A DNA stretch of 64,000 nucleotides from contig JAUMZW010000004.1 of the NCBI GenBank assembly GCA_030527925.1, positions 62,001 to 126,000 of the forward strand, in the 5' to 3' direction. This stretch comes from Streptococcus sp. Lineage in GTDB: Bacteria > Bacillota > Bacilli > Lactobacillales > Streptococcaceae. Shown here piece by piece: positions 43,316 through 51,620 of the stretch. Under the pieces are notes generated by a model. The model was not told where the DNA came from. It saw nothing but the letters and a program-made list of their open reading frames with translations, and did no database searches. Numbering within the stretch: the first letter of the stretch is position 1; each line of letters begins with the position of its first letter. Made by a program: the position numbers and the translations under genes.

Positions 43316-43343
43316 GTCATAGCCTCCTTTATTTGATATATCT

Positions 43344-43385
43344 AGTATAAGAGATAATAAAATTTCTTGCAGTAAGCGGACAAAT
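43344..43385 (-). promoter_or_regulatory. Shared ICE promoter/operator, copy G (relaxosome operon)
   Basis: On the minus strand GATTTGTCCGCTTACTGCA, spacer, ATTATCTCTTA and TATACT (43349-43344), the best -10 of the seven. GATTTG and ATTATCTC are shared with copy A only. Confidence 0.82.
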
Positions 43386-43392
43386 CACAGGA

Positions 43393-43425
43393 AAAACGAA
43401 AACTCCCCAATCTAATATTAGGGAG
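43393..43425 (-). terminator. Terminator of the membrane/coiled-coil operon
   Basis: On the minus strand CTCCC and GGGAG form a stem with an A/T-rich inner part (AATATTAGATT), followed by TTTTCGTTTTT. Confidence 0.7.
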
Positions 43426-43434
43426 CACTATATT

Positions 43435-44277
43435 TTAAAAATCTTTCTTTAGGATACTTTCACCAGCTCTTGTAAAAGCTGCTTTTCGACTGAGTTTAAG
43501 TTTAATTAGTGTGTGATAAAAATCTGATTTCTCTTCAAAATTTCCGAAAGGATGAACTGTAAAGATTGGATAATAAATAATATCATCATCTATAAAAGTC
43601 CGCTCATTTTCTTTCTCAAATTGAACTATTTTATAGCTAATAGCTGTTATCACTTCCCTATTCAAAAAGCTCAATTCTACAATCTCTTGATAAGGTTTTT
43701 TGATGGCATTTTGATTAATCATTTTCATCCGTTTATCAGCATCTTTTTCATCAGCATCATTGTAAAAATTGATTTCTGGCGGCAAATCATCCGTTAATTT
43801 CCGAATACCTAAATACTTTTTATCAATGATATTTTTGAAAAGATAGGCCTTAAATAATCTCGGCTGAAGAAATATCACTAGAGTTTTAAAAATGGCACTC
43901 ATAATCAAGAAATTACATAAGTTAATAACCAGCTGCTCTGTTACTGTATATTGTGCAGCATATTTAGTTCCTGCTACGAAAAATATCAATAATACAAAAA
44001 TATTTAGTACTGATTTAAAACGTCTAAACTCTTGCGACCATGCCATTTGAAAAAAATCAATAATAACTTTTGCCATGACAAAAAGCTCTACAAGATTAAC
44101 AGTAATAATGCGATAATCTTGTGGTAAATAATATGTCAGTGTCCCTAAAAAAGCAACTGAGAGGATAAAAAATTGACCTTTGGCGATAAATACAATAAGC
44201 CAATTTAAAGCACAAATTAGTGAAAGTTTTAGACCGTTTTTGTTAAGTGATTTCCATTTTGAAGTGAGTTTTTGCAT
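43435..44277 (-). CDS. Multi-pass membrane protein of the ICE, unknown function
   Basis: 280 residues with five or six hydrophobic segments in the first 140 residues (about 18-55, 60-76, 90-105, 115-137), then a soluble domain of about 130 residues with many charged residues. It follows the membrane-anchored coiled-coil protein by 16 bases. It probably helps form the mating channel or exclusion system. No family was recognised. Confidence 0.62.
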   Translation of the reverse strand: MQKLTSKWKSLNKNGLKLSLICALNWLIVFIAKGQFFILSVAFLGTLTYYLPQDYRIITVNLVELFVMAKVIIDFFQMAWSQEFRRFKSVLNIFVLLIFFVAGTKYAAQYTVTEQLVINLCNFLIMSAIFKTLVIFLQPRLFKAYLFKNIIDKKYLGIRKLTDDLPPEINFYNDADEKDADKRMKMINQNAIKKPYQEIVELSFLNREVITAISYKIVQFEKENERTFIDDDIIYYPIFTVHPFGNFEEKSDFYHTLIKLKLSRKAAFTRAGESILKKDF

Positions 44278-44293
44278 GTTACTGTTCCTTTCT

Positions 44294-45295
44294 TTATTTC
44301 ATCTCGACTATTTCAATTGGGTTTGAAAACTCAAAGGTTCCATCTTTAATAGCGACCTCTTTTTTCTTTAAAGTGTCAATTTTAACTTGAACCTTTTCAA
44401 TGTTTTGGTTAGCAGTTTCAATAGACCTATTCTTAGTTTCAATGTTACTTTCGATCGTCGCAATATCCTTTTGATTCGATTCCAAATCATCACCTGAGAG
44501 ATATTCTGCTTCTTTAAGTAAGCCAGCTTTGCGTGTTTCATCATCCTCAATAGAAGTTTTCAATTGCTTAATCGAGTGATTTAACTTCTCAATCTGACCT
44601 TTCTGGAAAGCCTTCTCTTCTGTGACTTCTGATAAAGCAAATTCCTCACGAGAAACACTTTTTATCTTTTCTTTTTTAAGCCTACTATTTTGAGTCGTTA
44701 CATAGAACTGAACAACATTATCTTCAGTATCTACTGTTTTCACAGAATTCTCTTGTTCATCTGAAGGGCTAGAAATATCTATATCAATTGAGCTGGTAGA
44801 GACCGTCTTATTCGTGATATCAATGGCATATGCACCAAAATTTTCAGGTACGTTGCGAATAATGACAGAGATTTTATTGTCTACAATAGGGACGATTTCC
44901 ATCATGGTTTGACTTGTTTTCTTTTTAGCATAGAGGTTCCATTTAAGGCGTTTTGTGTCAATACCACGATCAACTGGAGAGGTAGAATCCTTCGTTTCAA
45001 ACTGAAGAACGATAATCCCTGTTTCAGGAGAATAGGTTTGACTAGACAGCCTGATTTCACCCGTTCCATTCTCGAATGTCCTCTTTGTTTTTAGTTGTTC
45101 ATCTGTATAAATTTGTCTTTGTGGGGAGTAGATAGCTCCTAATAATAAACTAATCCAGGCTGTAAACAGTACGGAGAAAATGACTAACTTTCGTTTAATC
45201 ACATTGTCTTGAAACCATTTCTTAGTTACTATAAATGGTTGAGCGATTGAACTAGACTTCACTCTTTCAATCCATCGTTTAATTGTATCTATCAT
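44294..45295 (-). CDS. Membrane-anchored protein with extracellular strand domain and coiled coil
   Basis: 333 residues: a membrane helix at about 38-57, a strand-rich domain (70-190) and a long coiled coil (about 215-310) ending in a short tail. ATG at 45295 follows AAAGGA at ten bases; a GTG three codons earlier lies on top of that site. The coiled coil outside the membrane suggests a structural or contact role in the mating apparatus. It diverges from the only plus-strand gene of the ICE. Confidence 0.65.
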   Translation of the reverse strand: MIDTIKRWIERVKSSSIAQPFIVTKKWFQDNVIKRKLVIFSVLFTAWISLLLGAIYSPQRQIYTDEQLKTKRTFENGTGEIRLSSQTYSPETGIIVLQFETKDSTSPVDRGIDTKRLKWNLYAKKKTSQTMMEIVPIVDNKISVIIRNVPENFGAYAIDITNKTVSTSSIDIDISSPSDEQENSVKTVDTEDNVVQFYVTTQNSRLKKEKIKSVSREEFALSEVTEEKAFQKGQIEKLNHSIKQLKTSIEDDETRKAGLLKEAEYLSGDDLESNQKDIATIESNIETKNRSIETANQNIEKVQVKIDTLKKKEVAIKDGTFEFSNPIEIVEMK

Positions 45296-45341
45296 AAGTG
45301 ACACATCCTTTCTGATTTGAGGTAATAAATGTTAAAATAAA

Positions 45342-45355
45342 GATAATGAATTATC
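45342..45355. promoter_or_regulatory. Palindrome in the divergent promoter region
   Basis: GATAATGAATTATC is a perfect inverted repeat of six bases per arm. It lies 19 bases before the plus-strand gene at 45374 and overlaps its probable -10 (GATAAT, with TTGAGG 19 bases upstream). A candidate operator. Confidence 0.5.
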
Positions 45356-45373
45356 ATTGAGAGGTATAGATTT

Positions 45374-46330
45374 ATGAGTTTTCCATCTGCTTATAGCCTT
45401 GAGTTAAAAACTGATTTAATCGCTAAAGAGGCCTATGATTTTTCTCGTACTCCTGCTGGCTCATCTCATCATTTGACTGATGCCAAAAAGTTTCAATGTG
45501 GTGAAAAATGTCCCTTCAAATTGACCTTAGCGAACTTCAATAATCCAGACTTTAACAAGACACCTTATTTTACTCCTGGAGCAAGAAATCAAGAGCATGA
45601 CCCTGATAATTGTCAACGCATGTTTGAACATTATCAACAAAGGGAACAAGAGGTGACATCAGAAAACCATGGTTCTTTTTTTCGAGAGAAAAACAGACTC
45701 ATCATTGATCTAGATCTTGTTAAAGGAGCGCTAGCTATTGTCACTAAACCGAGACAAAAAAATGAAAGTATCCCATCATCTGAAATAAGTAATACTCAGA
45801 CGGCACATCGGCAATCTCGTTCATCTTCTACCGAAGATAACAAAACTTTTCGGAGTCATATCAAGCAACTTACTGCCCTTATCCGCTATTTTTTAGAATA
45901 TCAATCAGGCGAAAAATACACGTTCTACTCTAAAAATAAACAAGAAATTCAATTAGAAAGGTACTTTGTCAATCTAGCAGAAGCTGACCAAAGAGAAATT
46001 AACTTAGAGGACGTTCATATCTATTACGACACTGCTACAGTAAAGTATTTTTATAACAAACTTCAACCTGAAAAGAGCTATTTTCTAGTTAGATTTAACA
46101 GTAAATGCACAATAGATGGCGTTACTAATTACCCATCTATTACGATTAACAAAAGCCTTGCTGAGCATCATGGAGTCAGGGGAAAACTAAAAACGTTAGA
46201 AAAAGCCGCAAAAGATAAACAACTACTAAAGCTGTTTTACTTTGGTAAGTTTCGTAAACACAACTCCAAAAAGTACATCAATCCCGACGTAAACTATGAA
46301 GATATTTTGGACTATTTAGTTATCAGTTAA
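45374..46330 (+). CDS. Orphan-direction protein with N-terminal Cys/His cluster
   Basis: 318 residues, the only ICE gene on the plus strand. The N-terminal third holds FQCGEKCPFK and later EHDPDNCQ, a likely C-C-H-C zinc site, recalling the zinc-binding start of CoiA-like proteins. A polar, S/T/N-rich linker (130-160) and a strand-rich C-terminal domain follow. AGAGG lies nine bases before the ATG. Its 3' end overlaps the convergent minus-strand gene by 15 bases. An accessory or defence function is possible; I cannot name one. Confidence 0.72.
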   Translation: MSFPSAYSLELKTDLIAKEAYDFSRTPAGSSHHLTDAKKFQCGEKCPFKLTLANFNNPDFNKTPYFTPGARNQEHDPDNCQRMFEHYQQREQEVTSENHGSFFREKNRLIIDLDLVKGALAIVTKPRQKNESIPSSEISNTQTAHRQSRSSSTEDNKTFRSHIKQLTALIRYFLEYQSGEKYTFYSKNKQEIQLERYFVNLAEADQREINLEDVHIYYDTATVKYFYNKLQPEKSYFLVRFNSKCTIDGVTNYPSITINKSLAEHHGVRGKLKTLEKAAKDKQLLKLFYFGKFRKHNSKKYINPDVNYEDILDYLVIS

Positions 46331-46567
46331 AATTTCAAAATCCAATAGTTCTTGGCGAGTGAACTCAATGATTTTATACGAACCAATAAAGCCAAAGTCT
46401 TCTAGGAAATGACTGTCAACTGTTTGCTTGGCCTCTTCATAACTAGAAAAAACTCTTGTCCCACTGATTTCATCTGACCAAGCTACTTTCCCATTTTTTT
46501 GCGGAACTAACCAGACACTTTTCCCGATATTGATTTGAATCAGCACAGCATAATATTTTTGTTCCAT
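46316..46567 (-). CDS. Small conserved-looking ICE protein
   Basis: 83 residues beginning MEQKYYAVLIQINIGKSVWLVPQ, compact with mixed strands and helices. AGGAGG seven bases before the ATG at 46567 decides the start; an upstream in-frame extension lies inside the preceding gene. Last gene of the right-end operon. Function unknown. Confidence 0.62.
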   Translation of the reverse strand: MEQKYYAVLIQINIGKSVWLVPQKNGKVAWSDEISGTRVFSSYEEAKQTVDSHFLEDFGFIGSYKIIEFTRQELLDFEILTDN

Positions 46568-46578
46568 TTTGAAACCTC

Positions 46579-46809
46579 CTAAATACAATTCATCTTTTCT
46601 GGAGCCAGCTCCAGCGTTAGCCACAAGGCTTCACTTTCTGAAATATGCGTTAACTTTCCACCATCATCATTGAAACGCAGCAAGGTAAAAATGCCATCAG
46701 GAAGTTTGCCTAAGACAACCATCCCTTCAGGTGTTTTCGCACGCCATAATTCACTATCAAAGCGAAAGGCAGTCTCTGCCCATTTACTAAGCTTGTTTTT
46801 TCTACTCAC
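46579..46809 (-). CDS. Small ICE protein, unknown function
   Basis: 76 residues, strand-rich (GMVVLGKLPDGIFTLLRF). GTG start six bases after GGAGG, overlapping the thiol-protein stop by eight bases. Unknown family; coupled translation places it with the redox gene. Confidence 0.58.
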   Translation of the reverse strand: MSRKNKLSKWAETAFRFDSELWRAKTPEGMVVLGKLPDGIFTLLRFNDDGGKLTHISESEALWLTLELAPEKMNCI

Positions 46810-47248
46810 TCACGGCCTCCTTAATCGTTACTTGATTAGCCTCAATTTGGCCAGGTTTCTTTTTTATCGCATACTGATAGAGGGTGGACTTCCCGTTTCT
46901 GATTTTTATAATAGATGCAGCGTGCTCGACCTGGTATTTCTTCACTAGTACTTGGCCAGCTTCTGATTCTACATCGATGTAAAACGTTGGATAGGGGCTC
47001 TTCTCAGCTGCATCAATAACAGCTATTTTCCCCTTTTCACAATAAGGACAACCTTTTTTATAAAAGACTAGATTCACATTCTGATTGACCGCAGCATCCA
47101 CATAAACCTGTTCTGTGAGGTGCTTGTCATAATCTCTGGCCACATAATCAAACCAAGTCGTCTGTAGGCCAACAACTGTAAAAAATAATATAACAAAAGC
47201 TGCTATTGTAGCTAAAATTAGTTTAGGAAATTCAAGCTTAGCAGTCAT
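46802..47248 (-). CDS. Membrane-anchored thioredoxin/glutaredoxin-like protein (CPYC)
   Basis: 148 residues: one N-terminal helix (8-28), then a thioredoxin-fold domain with FYKKGCPYCEKGK near 62-74. CPYC is the glutaredoxin/thiol-oxidoreductase active site, here outside the membrane. It could form or break disulfides in surface or channel proteins of the ICE. Its ATG overlaps the upstream stop (TAATG). Confidence 0.8.
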   Translation of the reverse strand: MTAKLEFPKLILATIAAFVILFFTVVGLQTTWFDYVARDYDKHLTEQVYVDAAVNQNVNLVFYKKGCPYCEKGKIAVIDAAEKSPYPTFYIDVESEAGQVLVKKYQVEHAASIIKIRNGKSTLYQYAIKKKPGQIEANQVTIKEAVSE

Positions 47249-47667
47249 TATCCTTCACCTCCTAGAAACTCGAATAAATCGCCTTGAACATAACTAACCT
47301 TGGCCAAACGCTTCATCTCAGACTTTAGCTTTTCAAAAGTGGTCATCACCAATTTAAAGTGCAGAGGGTCAAACCCATCATACATACTAACCAACGGTAA
47401 CATTGGGAAATGATCCTTCTTTTCACTCTGAAGAAACTCAAGAACTTGTTTCTCGGCCTCAATTATTCCATCTACTCTAATAAGTGCTGGTAGGCTTGTA
47501 ATAGCTTCTAAATTCTGATAGAACGTTAAAGCAATATCTCCAGCCTTCAGTGTTTCAAATTCAGGAAATTTATCAGTGATTTTAAAATAATGAGCAGAGG
47601 GCTCTTGTCCTACTCCGGTTAAATAGTAACCGCGTACTATCTTGATATGCTCTTCTTCTGTTTGCAT
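47248..47667 (-). CDS. ICE protein, unknown function
   Basis: 139 residues, soluble, acidic, no signal. AGGAGG before the ATG. Lies directly upstream of the thiol protein with a one-base overlap. No family was recognised. Confidence 0.6.
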   Translation of the reverse strand: MQTEEEHIKIVRGYYLTGVGQEPSAHYFKITDKFPEFETLKAGDIALTFYQNLEAITSLPALIRVDGIIEAEKQVLEFLQSEKKDHFPMLPLVSMYDGFDPLHFKLVMTTFEKLKSEMKRLAKVSYVQGDLFEFLGGEG

Positions 47668-47676
47668 GATAACCTC

Positions 47677-47883
47677 CTAACAAACCTTTTGCACTCTAAA
47701 TGGTGCATTGTAATACTTCGGATAATGAATTATTCTTTTTGTTCGCTGTTTGGGTAGTGGATTCTGATACTTTTCTTGCATATATTGACAAGCCAGTCCC
47801 CTACTGTCAAACACTAAAAGACAATCTTTTTCATCGCAAAGATAATCTCCATCTTCAAAACTAAAAATAACGTATCCCATCAT
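47677..47883 (-). CDS. Small ICE protein with two N-terminal ATGs
   Basis: 68 residues. DGDYLCDEKDCLLVFDSRG shows a Cys pair near 17-22 and a third Cys at the end. The second ATG (47880) is equally likely as start. Unknown family. Confidence 0.55.
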   Translation of the reverse strand: MMGYVIFSFEDGDYLCDEKDCLLVFDSRGLACQYMQEKYQNPLPKQRTKRIIHYPKYYNAPFRVQKVC

Positions 47884-47897
47884 TTTTCTCTCTTTCT

Positions 47898-47936
47898 AGA
47901 TTGTCCAACTAAGAATTGACAATCTTTTTTATTTTT
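47898..47936 (+). repeat. Terminator-like hairpin upstream of the 47883 gene
   Basis: AGATTGTC and GACAATCT pair across 12 bases and are followed by T6ATT6 on the plus strand. No plus-strand gene precedes it, so it may stop antisense transcripts or be a leader hairpin for the minus-strand gene. Confidence 0.45.
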
Positions 47937-48047
47937 TCAATGTCCCTGATTTAGTATCTTCACACTAAGTATTTCTTATAAACCTCCCTGTCTATTCTCA
48001 TCTGTATCAGAGATATAAATGTAATGGCAGTTTGCGGGTTTTATCCA

Positions 48048-49541
48048 TTAACCAATGTCAACCTCGAATAAAGATAGCTGTTTAGCTTGTTTAAGCCCAT
48101 TTTTAACACCTTCTATCACCCTTTTGGTGAATCCTAAGCTCTCTTCAAAGAAAGCAGCAATATTCGCAAAATAAGCCTCTTGTCGCTCCTTTTTCACCTG
48201 AATAAGAGAAAGAACAATCGCTTTGACTGAAGCTAATCTAATTCCTCCACCGCGGCCAGATTTAACGGCAAAGAAAATCTTGTTGTCAGCTTTAAGAGCT
48301 TTGAGAACTTTATCTAATGACCGTTCAGGAATATTCAACTCTTCTCGGATGGCCTTTTTAGTTGTTTGAATGAATGGATCCTCTGACTGAAAATAGCCTT
48401 CTAAGTAAGCCATGATATCTTCTTTCCACTCATGAAGATGACTATTCTTTCGACTAGCACGTTTCTTTTTGAATTTATACCAACGTTGCTTGATAAACAA
48501 ATCTGAATCTCTCAGATTTTCATTAACCCAAGCCTTGCATAGTAATTTAATGTAATCTCGACTGGCTGCTTCATATTTCCCTGAATAGGCTGAACGAATA
48601 ACTTTCAGAAACTCGTCCTGAGAGAGCGGTTCGGCCAAGTGTTCATTGAAATCAGCTAAACCAGCCTCACAATCGCTCTGAGAGACACCACTTGAAAAGT
48701 TAGCAAGTGCTAAAGTAAATAACACATTATTTCTTCCCATCAAGGCCTTATCTCCCTTAATGTTAGCTTCTCTCATCAGTAATCCATACCAGGGTTCATC
48801 AACTTGTTTGATACCTTCTGAACCTGAAATAACCGTTAGATTTGATTTCTTACTAGGAAAAGGTAAATCAGACTGTTTCATAGACCAATCGAGCCATTCC
48901 TGGAATGAATAAGTGTAGTCAGCATGGAAAAACTCTATATTATCTGTTCGTGGCATACGTGCAATTCCAAAATGATTGCAGGTCATATCCACCGGTAAAG
49001 TTTGGGCAAAATAATTTCTCAAATTTTGAGAGATAGCCTTGGCCACTTTTACCACTCTGAATTGTGAATGAGTGGTTACATAGGCTGGTTGTTCTAGGAC
49101 AAAATAAGCTTGGAATCCTTTATCCGATTTTAGAATCAGGGTAGGCATGAATCCTAAATCGATGGCTGCCATTAAAATATCTCCAGAAGTCATCTCTTCA
49201 GCTGAAGAGGTAATATCAAAGTCAATATAAAACGTATTGACCTGTCTCAGATTATCTTCAGAATGTCCACGTGTAATTTGCCGTTTTGAATCACTGTAGG
49301 AACCATAGCGATAGACGTTTGGTGTCCAATGAGTAAAGCTATCCTGATTCTCAGAAACAGCTTCCATCGATGTCAGAACAAGCCCACGTGCCTTAATCAT
49401 ATTGGCTTTAGAACGATAGGCGAAGATTGCCCCTCGCTTCCCTTCTTCAGCTGAAGAGACTAGTTTTAAATGGCTATTTTTAAATTTAGTTTGTCTTAAT
49501 CCGTCTTTGAGAACAAGCTTATAAATCGTCTCTGTATTCAT
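48048..49541 (-). CDS. AEP-type primase / replication protein
   Basis: 497 residues. FYIDFDI (D107, D109) is the metal-binding DxD of archaeo-eukaryotic primases found in plasmid Rep and PrimPol proteins. A downstream segment (about 265-340: NNVLFTLALANFSSG...) fits PriCT-1. The C-terminal 100 residues contain a helix-turn-helix-like part (TKKAIREELNIPERSLDKVLKALK). It probably primes replication of the ICE's single strand or circle, complementing the RepA_N-like protein at the far end. Confidence 0.78.
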   Translation of the reverse strand: MNTETIYKLVLKDGLRQTKFKNSHLKLVSSAEEGKRGAIFAYRSKANMIKARGLVLTSMEAVSENQDSFTHWTPNVYRYGSYSDSKRQITRGHSEDNLRQVNTFYIDFDITSSAEEMTSGDILMAAIDLGFMPTLILKSDKGFQAYFVLEQPAYVTTHSQFRVVKVAKAISQNLRNYFAQTLPVDMTCNHFGIARMPRTDNIEFFHADYTYSFQEWLDWSMKQSDLPFPSKKSNLTVISGSEGIKQVDEPWYGLLMREANIKGDKALMGRNNVLFTLALANFSSGVSQSDCEAGLADFNEHLAEPLSQDEFLKVIRSAYSGKYEAASRDYIKLLCKAWVNENLRDSDLFIKQRWYKFKKKRASRKNSHLHEWKEDIMAYLEGYFQSEDPFIQTTKKAIREELNIPERSLDKVLKALKADNKIFFAVKSGRGGGIRLASVKAIVLSLIQVKKERQEAYFANIAAFFEESLGFTKRVIEGVKNGLKQAKQLSLFEVDIG

Positions 49542-49553
49542 TCCATCTCTTTC

Positions 49554-49781
49554 TTAAATACTAGCATCAAGTACAGCAAGGAAAAAAACAATTCCTAACA
49601 TTAGACCACCTTTAAAAATTCCATCACTTAGAAATAGTGTGAAGAAATCTACATCTAATAGTTTGGATCCAAATAATGATAAAAATGCCGTTGCTGCTAG
49701 AACACAAACTGCAAATAATACAATTATGTAGAGAATTGCAAGTAATATTTTCCCTGTAATTAGTAACTTTTTATTATCCAT
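49554..49781 (-). CDS. Two-helix membrane protein, unknown function
   Basis: 75 residues with hydrophobic segments about 9-33 and 52-72. Starts eight bases inside the DUF2786 gene's 3' end, and the primase gene follows after 12 bases. No family. Confidence 0.58.
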   Translation of the reverse strand: MDNKKLLITGKILLAILYIIVLFAVCVLAATAFLSLFGSKLLDVDFFTLFLSDGIFKGGLMLGIVFFLAVLDASI

Positions 49782-50457
49782 TATTTTCCCCTTCCAATAA
49801 TTCTTCAGGCATTAACTTGGTTTCTTTCGCATGTTCAAGACCAGTCACATATGCCTCAGAATCAATTTCAACTTGAATATTCACTGTTCTTTTTTTTAAG
49901 TCTCCCATTCGAAGTCGCTGTTCTTCTAAAACTTCCGCTGGAACTTGAACTACTAACTCAAATTCTTCTGATGATTGAATTTGTTCTTTGAAACGTTGAT
50001 TAAGACCCTCTAAGAAACCTAGTAAGTAAGATTTTTTATAGTCCTTCCATCTTGACTTTGAGACTGTAGGGAAAAGTCGTTTTAGGCGATATTCAAGATA
50101 CAATAGAGCACCTTCATAAACTTTCGTACATAGTTCAGCATCCGTATCATATCCAAAGAAAATCATCTGAGTAATACCCTTTTTAACAAGTCTTCTTCGT
50201 ATGGTTTTACATCGAAAATTTTCACCTAGAACAGCTGCAAGCTGGCCTTTCCACCACGGCATCCTGTACTCCCAATGACCTACTGTCTCGCCTATATTGT
50301 TATTTCTTTGAGCAGTCTTAATATCACTCATCGATAAATTGTGCTTGACCATGAGTCTTTGAGCCATTAAAAGAGCAGTTTGTCCTTCTTCATCGTTTGG
50401 CGCATCATAGGCCAATTCCAGTAGATTTTGTACTTTTTCAATGATTTTACTTTCCAT
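49774..50457 (-). CDS. DUF2786 family protein
   Basis: 227 residues. The N-terminal repeat IIEKVQNLLELAYDAPNDEEGQTALL...QRLMVKHNL (5-42) is the DUF2786 signature. The rest is a DNA-metabolism-associated domain of unknown activity found mostly on phages and ICEs. It overlaps the upstream gene by 11 bases. Confidence 0.78.
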   Translation of the reverse strand: MESKIIEKVQNLLELAYDAPNDEEGQTALLMAQRLMVKHNLSMSDIKTAQRNNNIGETVGHWEYRMPWWKGQLAAVLGENFRCKTIRRRLVKKGITQMIFFGYDTDAELCTKVYEGALLYLEYRLKRLFPTVSKSRWKDYKKSYLLGFLEGLNQRFKEQIQSSEEFELVVQVPAEVLEEQRLRMGDLKKRTVNIQVEIDSEAYVTGLEHAKETKLMPEELLEGENNG

Positions 50458-50725
50458 ATTCTTCCTCTAAGTTGTCTAGTTGTAGAGCTTGTTCATAAAC
50501 TTTCCAAAAATCTTCTATTTTTCCACTTAATGGCAATTCACCATAGTCAATGTAGCATTGGATAGCTTCATCTAGATTGGTAGAATTACTCCCTGCAAAT
50601 GGCACGGTTTCTAAATCGACTGCTGTATTGTCAAGTATGGATGACTTTAGTCGATCTAATAGGACAATTCTGCTTCTAGCATCTTTTAAAGTACTTAAAA
50701 ATAATTTTCTATCTGCAATGGCCAT
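50447..50725 (-). CDS. Small helical ICE protein
   Basis: 92 residues, helical and acidic (LDRLKSSILDNTAVDLETVP, VYEQALQLDNLEEEYGK). GAGGAGG upstream lies within the preceding 32-residue gene. Unknown function. Confidence 0.58.
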   Translation of the reverse strand: MAIADRKLFLSTLKDARSRIVLLDRLKSSILDNTAVDLETVPFAGSNSTNLDEAIQCYIDYGELPLSGKIEDFWKVYEQALQLDNLEEEYGK

Positions 50726-50726
50726 A

Positions 50727-50825
50727 TCAGTCTATCCCCTCCTCAGCTATCAATTGTTTTAATTCACTAGGAAAACCATTTTCCACCCAGTCTTCAATCG
50801 TTTGATCTATTTCTTCTTTAGTCAT
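50727..50825 (-). CDS. 32-residue small protein
   Basis: A short frame MTKEEIDQTIEDWVENGF... of 32 codons with an AAAGGA site four bases before the ATG. It lies tightly between two operon genes and carries the next gene's ribosome site. Acidic and helical. It fits the gap exactly and is probably translated; function unknown. Confidence 0.5.
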   Translation of the reverse strand: MTKEEIDQTIEDWVENGFPSELKQLIAEEGID

Positions 50826-50834
50826 AACATCCTT

Positions 50835-51329
50835 TCAGTTAATTTTCATACTCCGAGGAAGAAATGAATTTGGCGAACAATAACCATTCTGTAGATCCTT
50901 CTTCAAATAGAATTCAGGGTTATCGGTTGTCACATAGTCGCTTCTTTTCCAGTTCCTACGAATCCGTGTACTGAAAAAAGGAACCCTTGCTTCAATCTCT
51001 TTAAATCTGAATCCTAATCTCAAGTACATTGTAATAATCTCATGGACATGTTCTTTCGATTTTCTATTTCTTAACCTGTTATAAACATCCTGCTCTTGAT
51101 CTTCTAACTTCAGACTTTTTTGATATTGGATGTAAAGTCCTCTCATTTTTTCAATTTTATTTTGCCAGTTAATATTGTAGGGTTTACCTGAATATTTGTT
51201 TTTTAGATTTCTAACAGGTTCTTTAAATCTCATCTGGACAAAATCAAACTCACCTAAGTCAGTTAGAGGGTCAATAAAACCCATTGGCTCACTGTTGATT
51301 AACTGATCATAAATTTTATTTCTAATCAT
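50835..51329 (-). CDS. Putative HTH protein, candidate ICE regulator
   Basis: 164 residues. The C-terminal half has HEIITMYLRLGFRFKEIEARV followed by FFSTRIRRNWKRSDY, a helix-turn-helix of the sigma-region-4/ArpU style. The N-terminal half is polar with a basic helix. The only regulator-like gene in the right-end block, so it is a candidate activator of the seven shared promoters. This link is inference. Confidence 0.5.
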   Translation of the reverse strand: MIRNKIYDQLINSEPMGFIDPLTDLGEFDFVQMRFKEPVRNLKNKYSGKPYNINWQNKIEKMRGLYIQYQKSLKLEDQEQDVYNRLRNRKSKEHVHEIITMYLRLGFRFKEIEARVPFFSTRIRRNWKRSDYVTTDNPEFYLKKDLQNGYCSPNSFLPRSMKIN

Positions 51330-51365
51330 CCCAGCCTCCTAGTTATACTTTATTGAAAGCATCCT

Positions 51366-51554
51366 TTAAGACGTATTTATCAAGTTCAGATCTTCAAATA
51401 AGTTCATTTGATAGAATGTGACTTGTGGTTCCCGTTGACTAGAAATAGAATCAATATTTGCTTCAGTTATATCTAAACTTGTTTCCTGATCATGGTCAAT
51501 AACTTCATAGATTTCTAAAGTATCAATATCCATCACAATTTCTATTCTCTTCAT
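51366..51554 (-). CDS. Small first gene of the right-end operon
   Basis: 62 residues, acidic, strand-rich (MKRIEIVMDIDTLEIYEVID). GGGAG seven bases before the ATG at 51554 fixes the start. The upstream in-frame extension runs through the ICE tip and hairpin and is rejected. Function unknown. Confidence 0.6.
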   Translation of the reverse strand: MKRIEIVMDIDTLEIYEVIDHDQETSLDITEANIDSISSQREPQVTFYQMNLFEDLNLINTS

Positions 51555-51589
51555 GGTAAGACTCCCTTCTTTATGAGATTTTAAGCGAA

Positions 51590-51620
51590 CAAAAAGGAGA
51601 ACAGATTTCTCCGTTCTCCT
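51590..51620 (-). terminator. Terminator-like hairpin at the right ICE tip
   Basis: On the minus strand AGGAGAAC and GTTCTCCT pair perfectly across ten bases, followed by TTTTTG. It faces inward, so it would stop transcripts entering the ICE from cpsY side or attenuate the right-end operon. Its GGAGAAC arm is also part of the subterminal repeat. Confidence 0.75.

Noticed and set aside
19050..49460. Recurrent TTCAGCTGAA palindrome
   Set aside because: Most copies lie inside genes and follow common codon pairs (Gln/Leu/Lys, Ser/Ala/Glu), so no regulatory role is needed.
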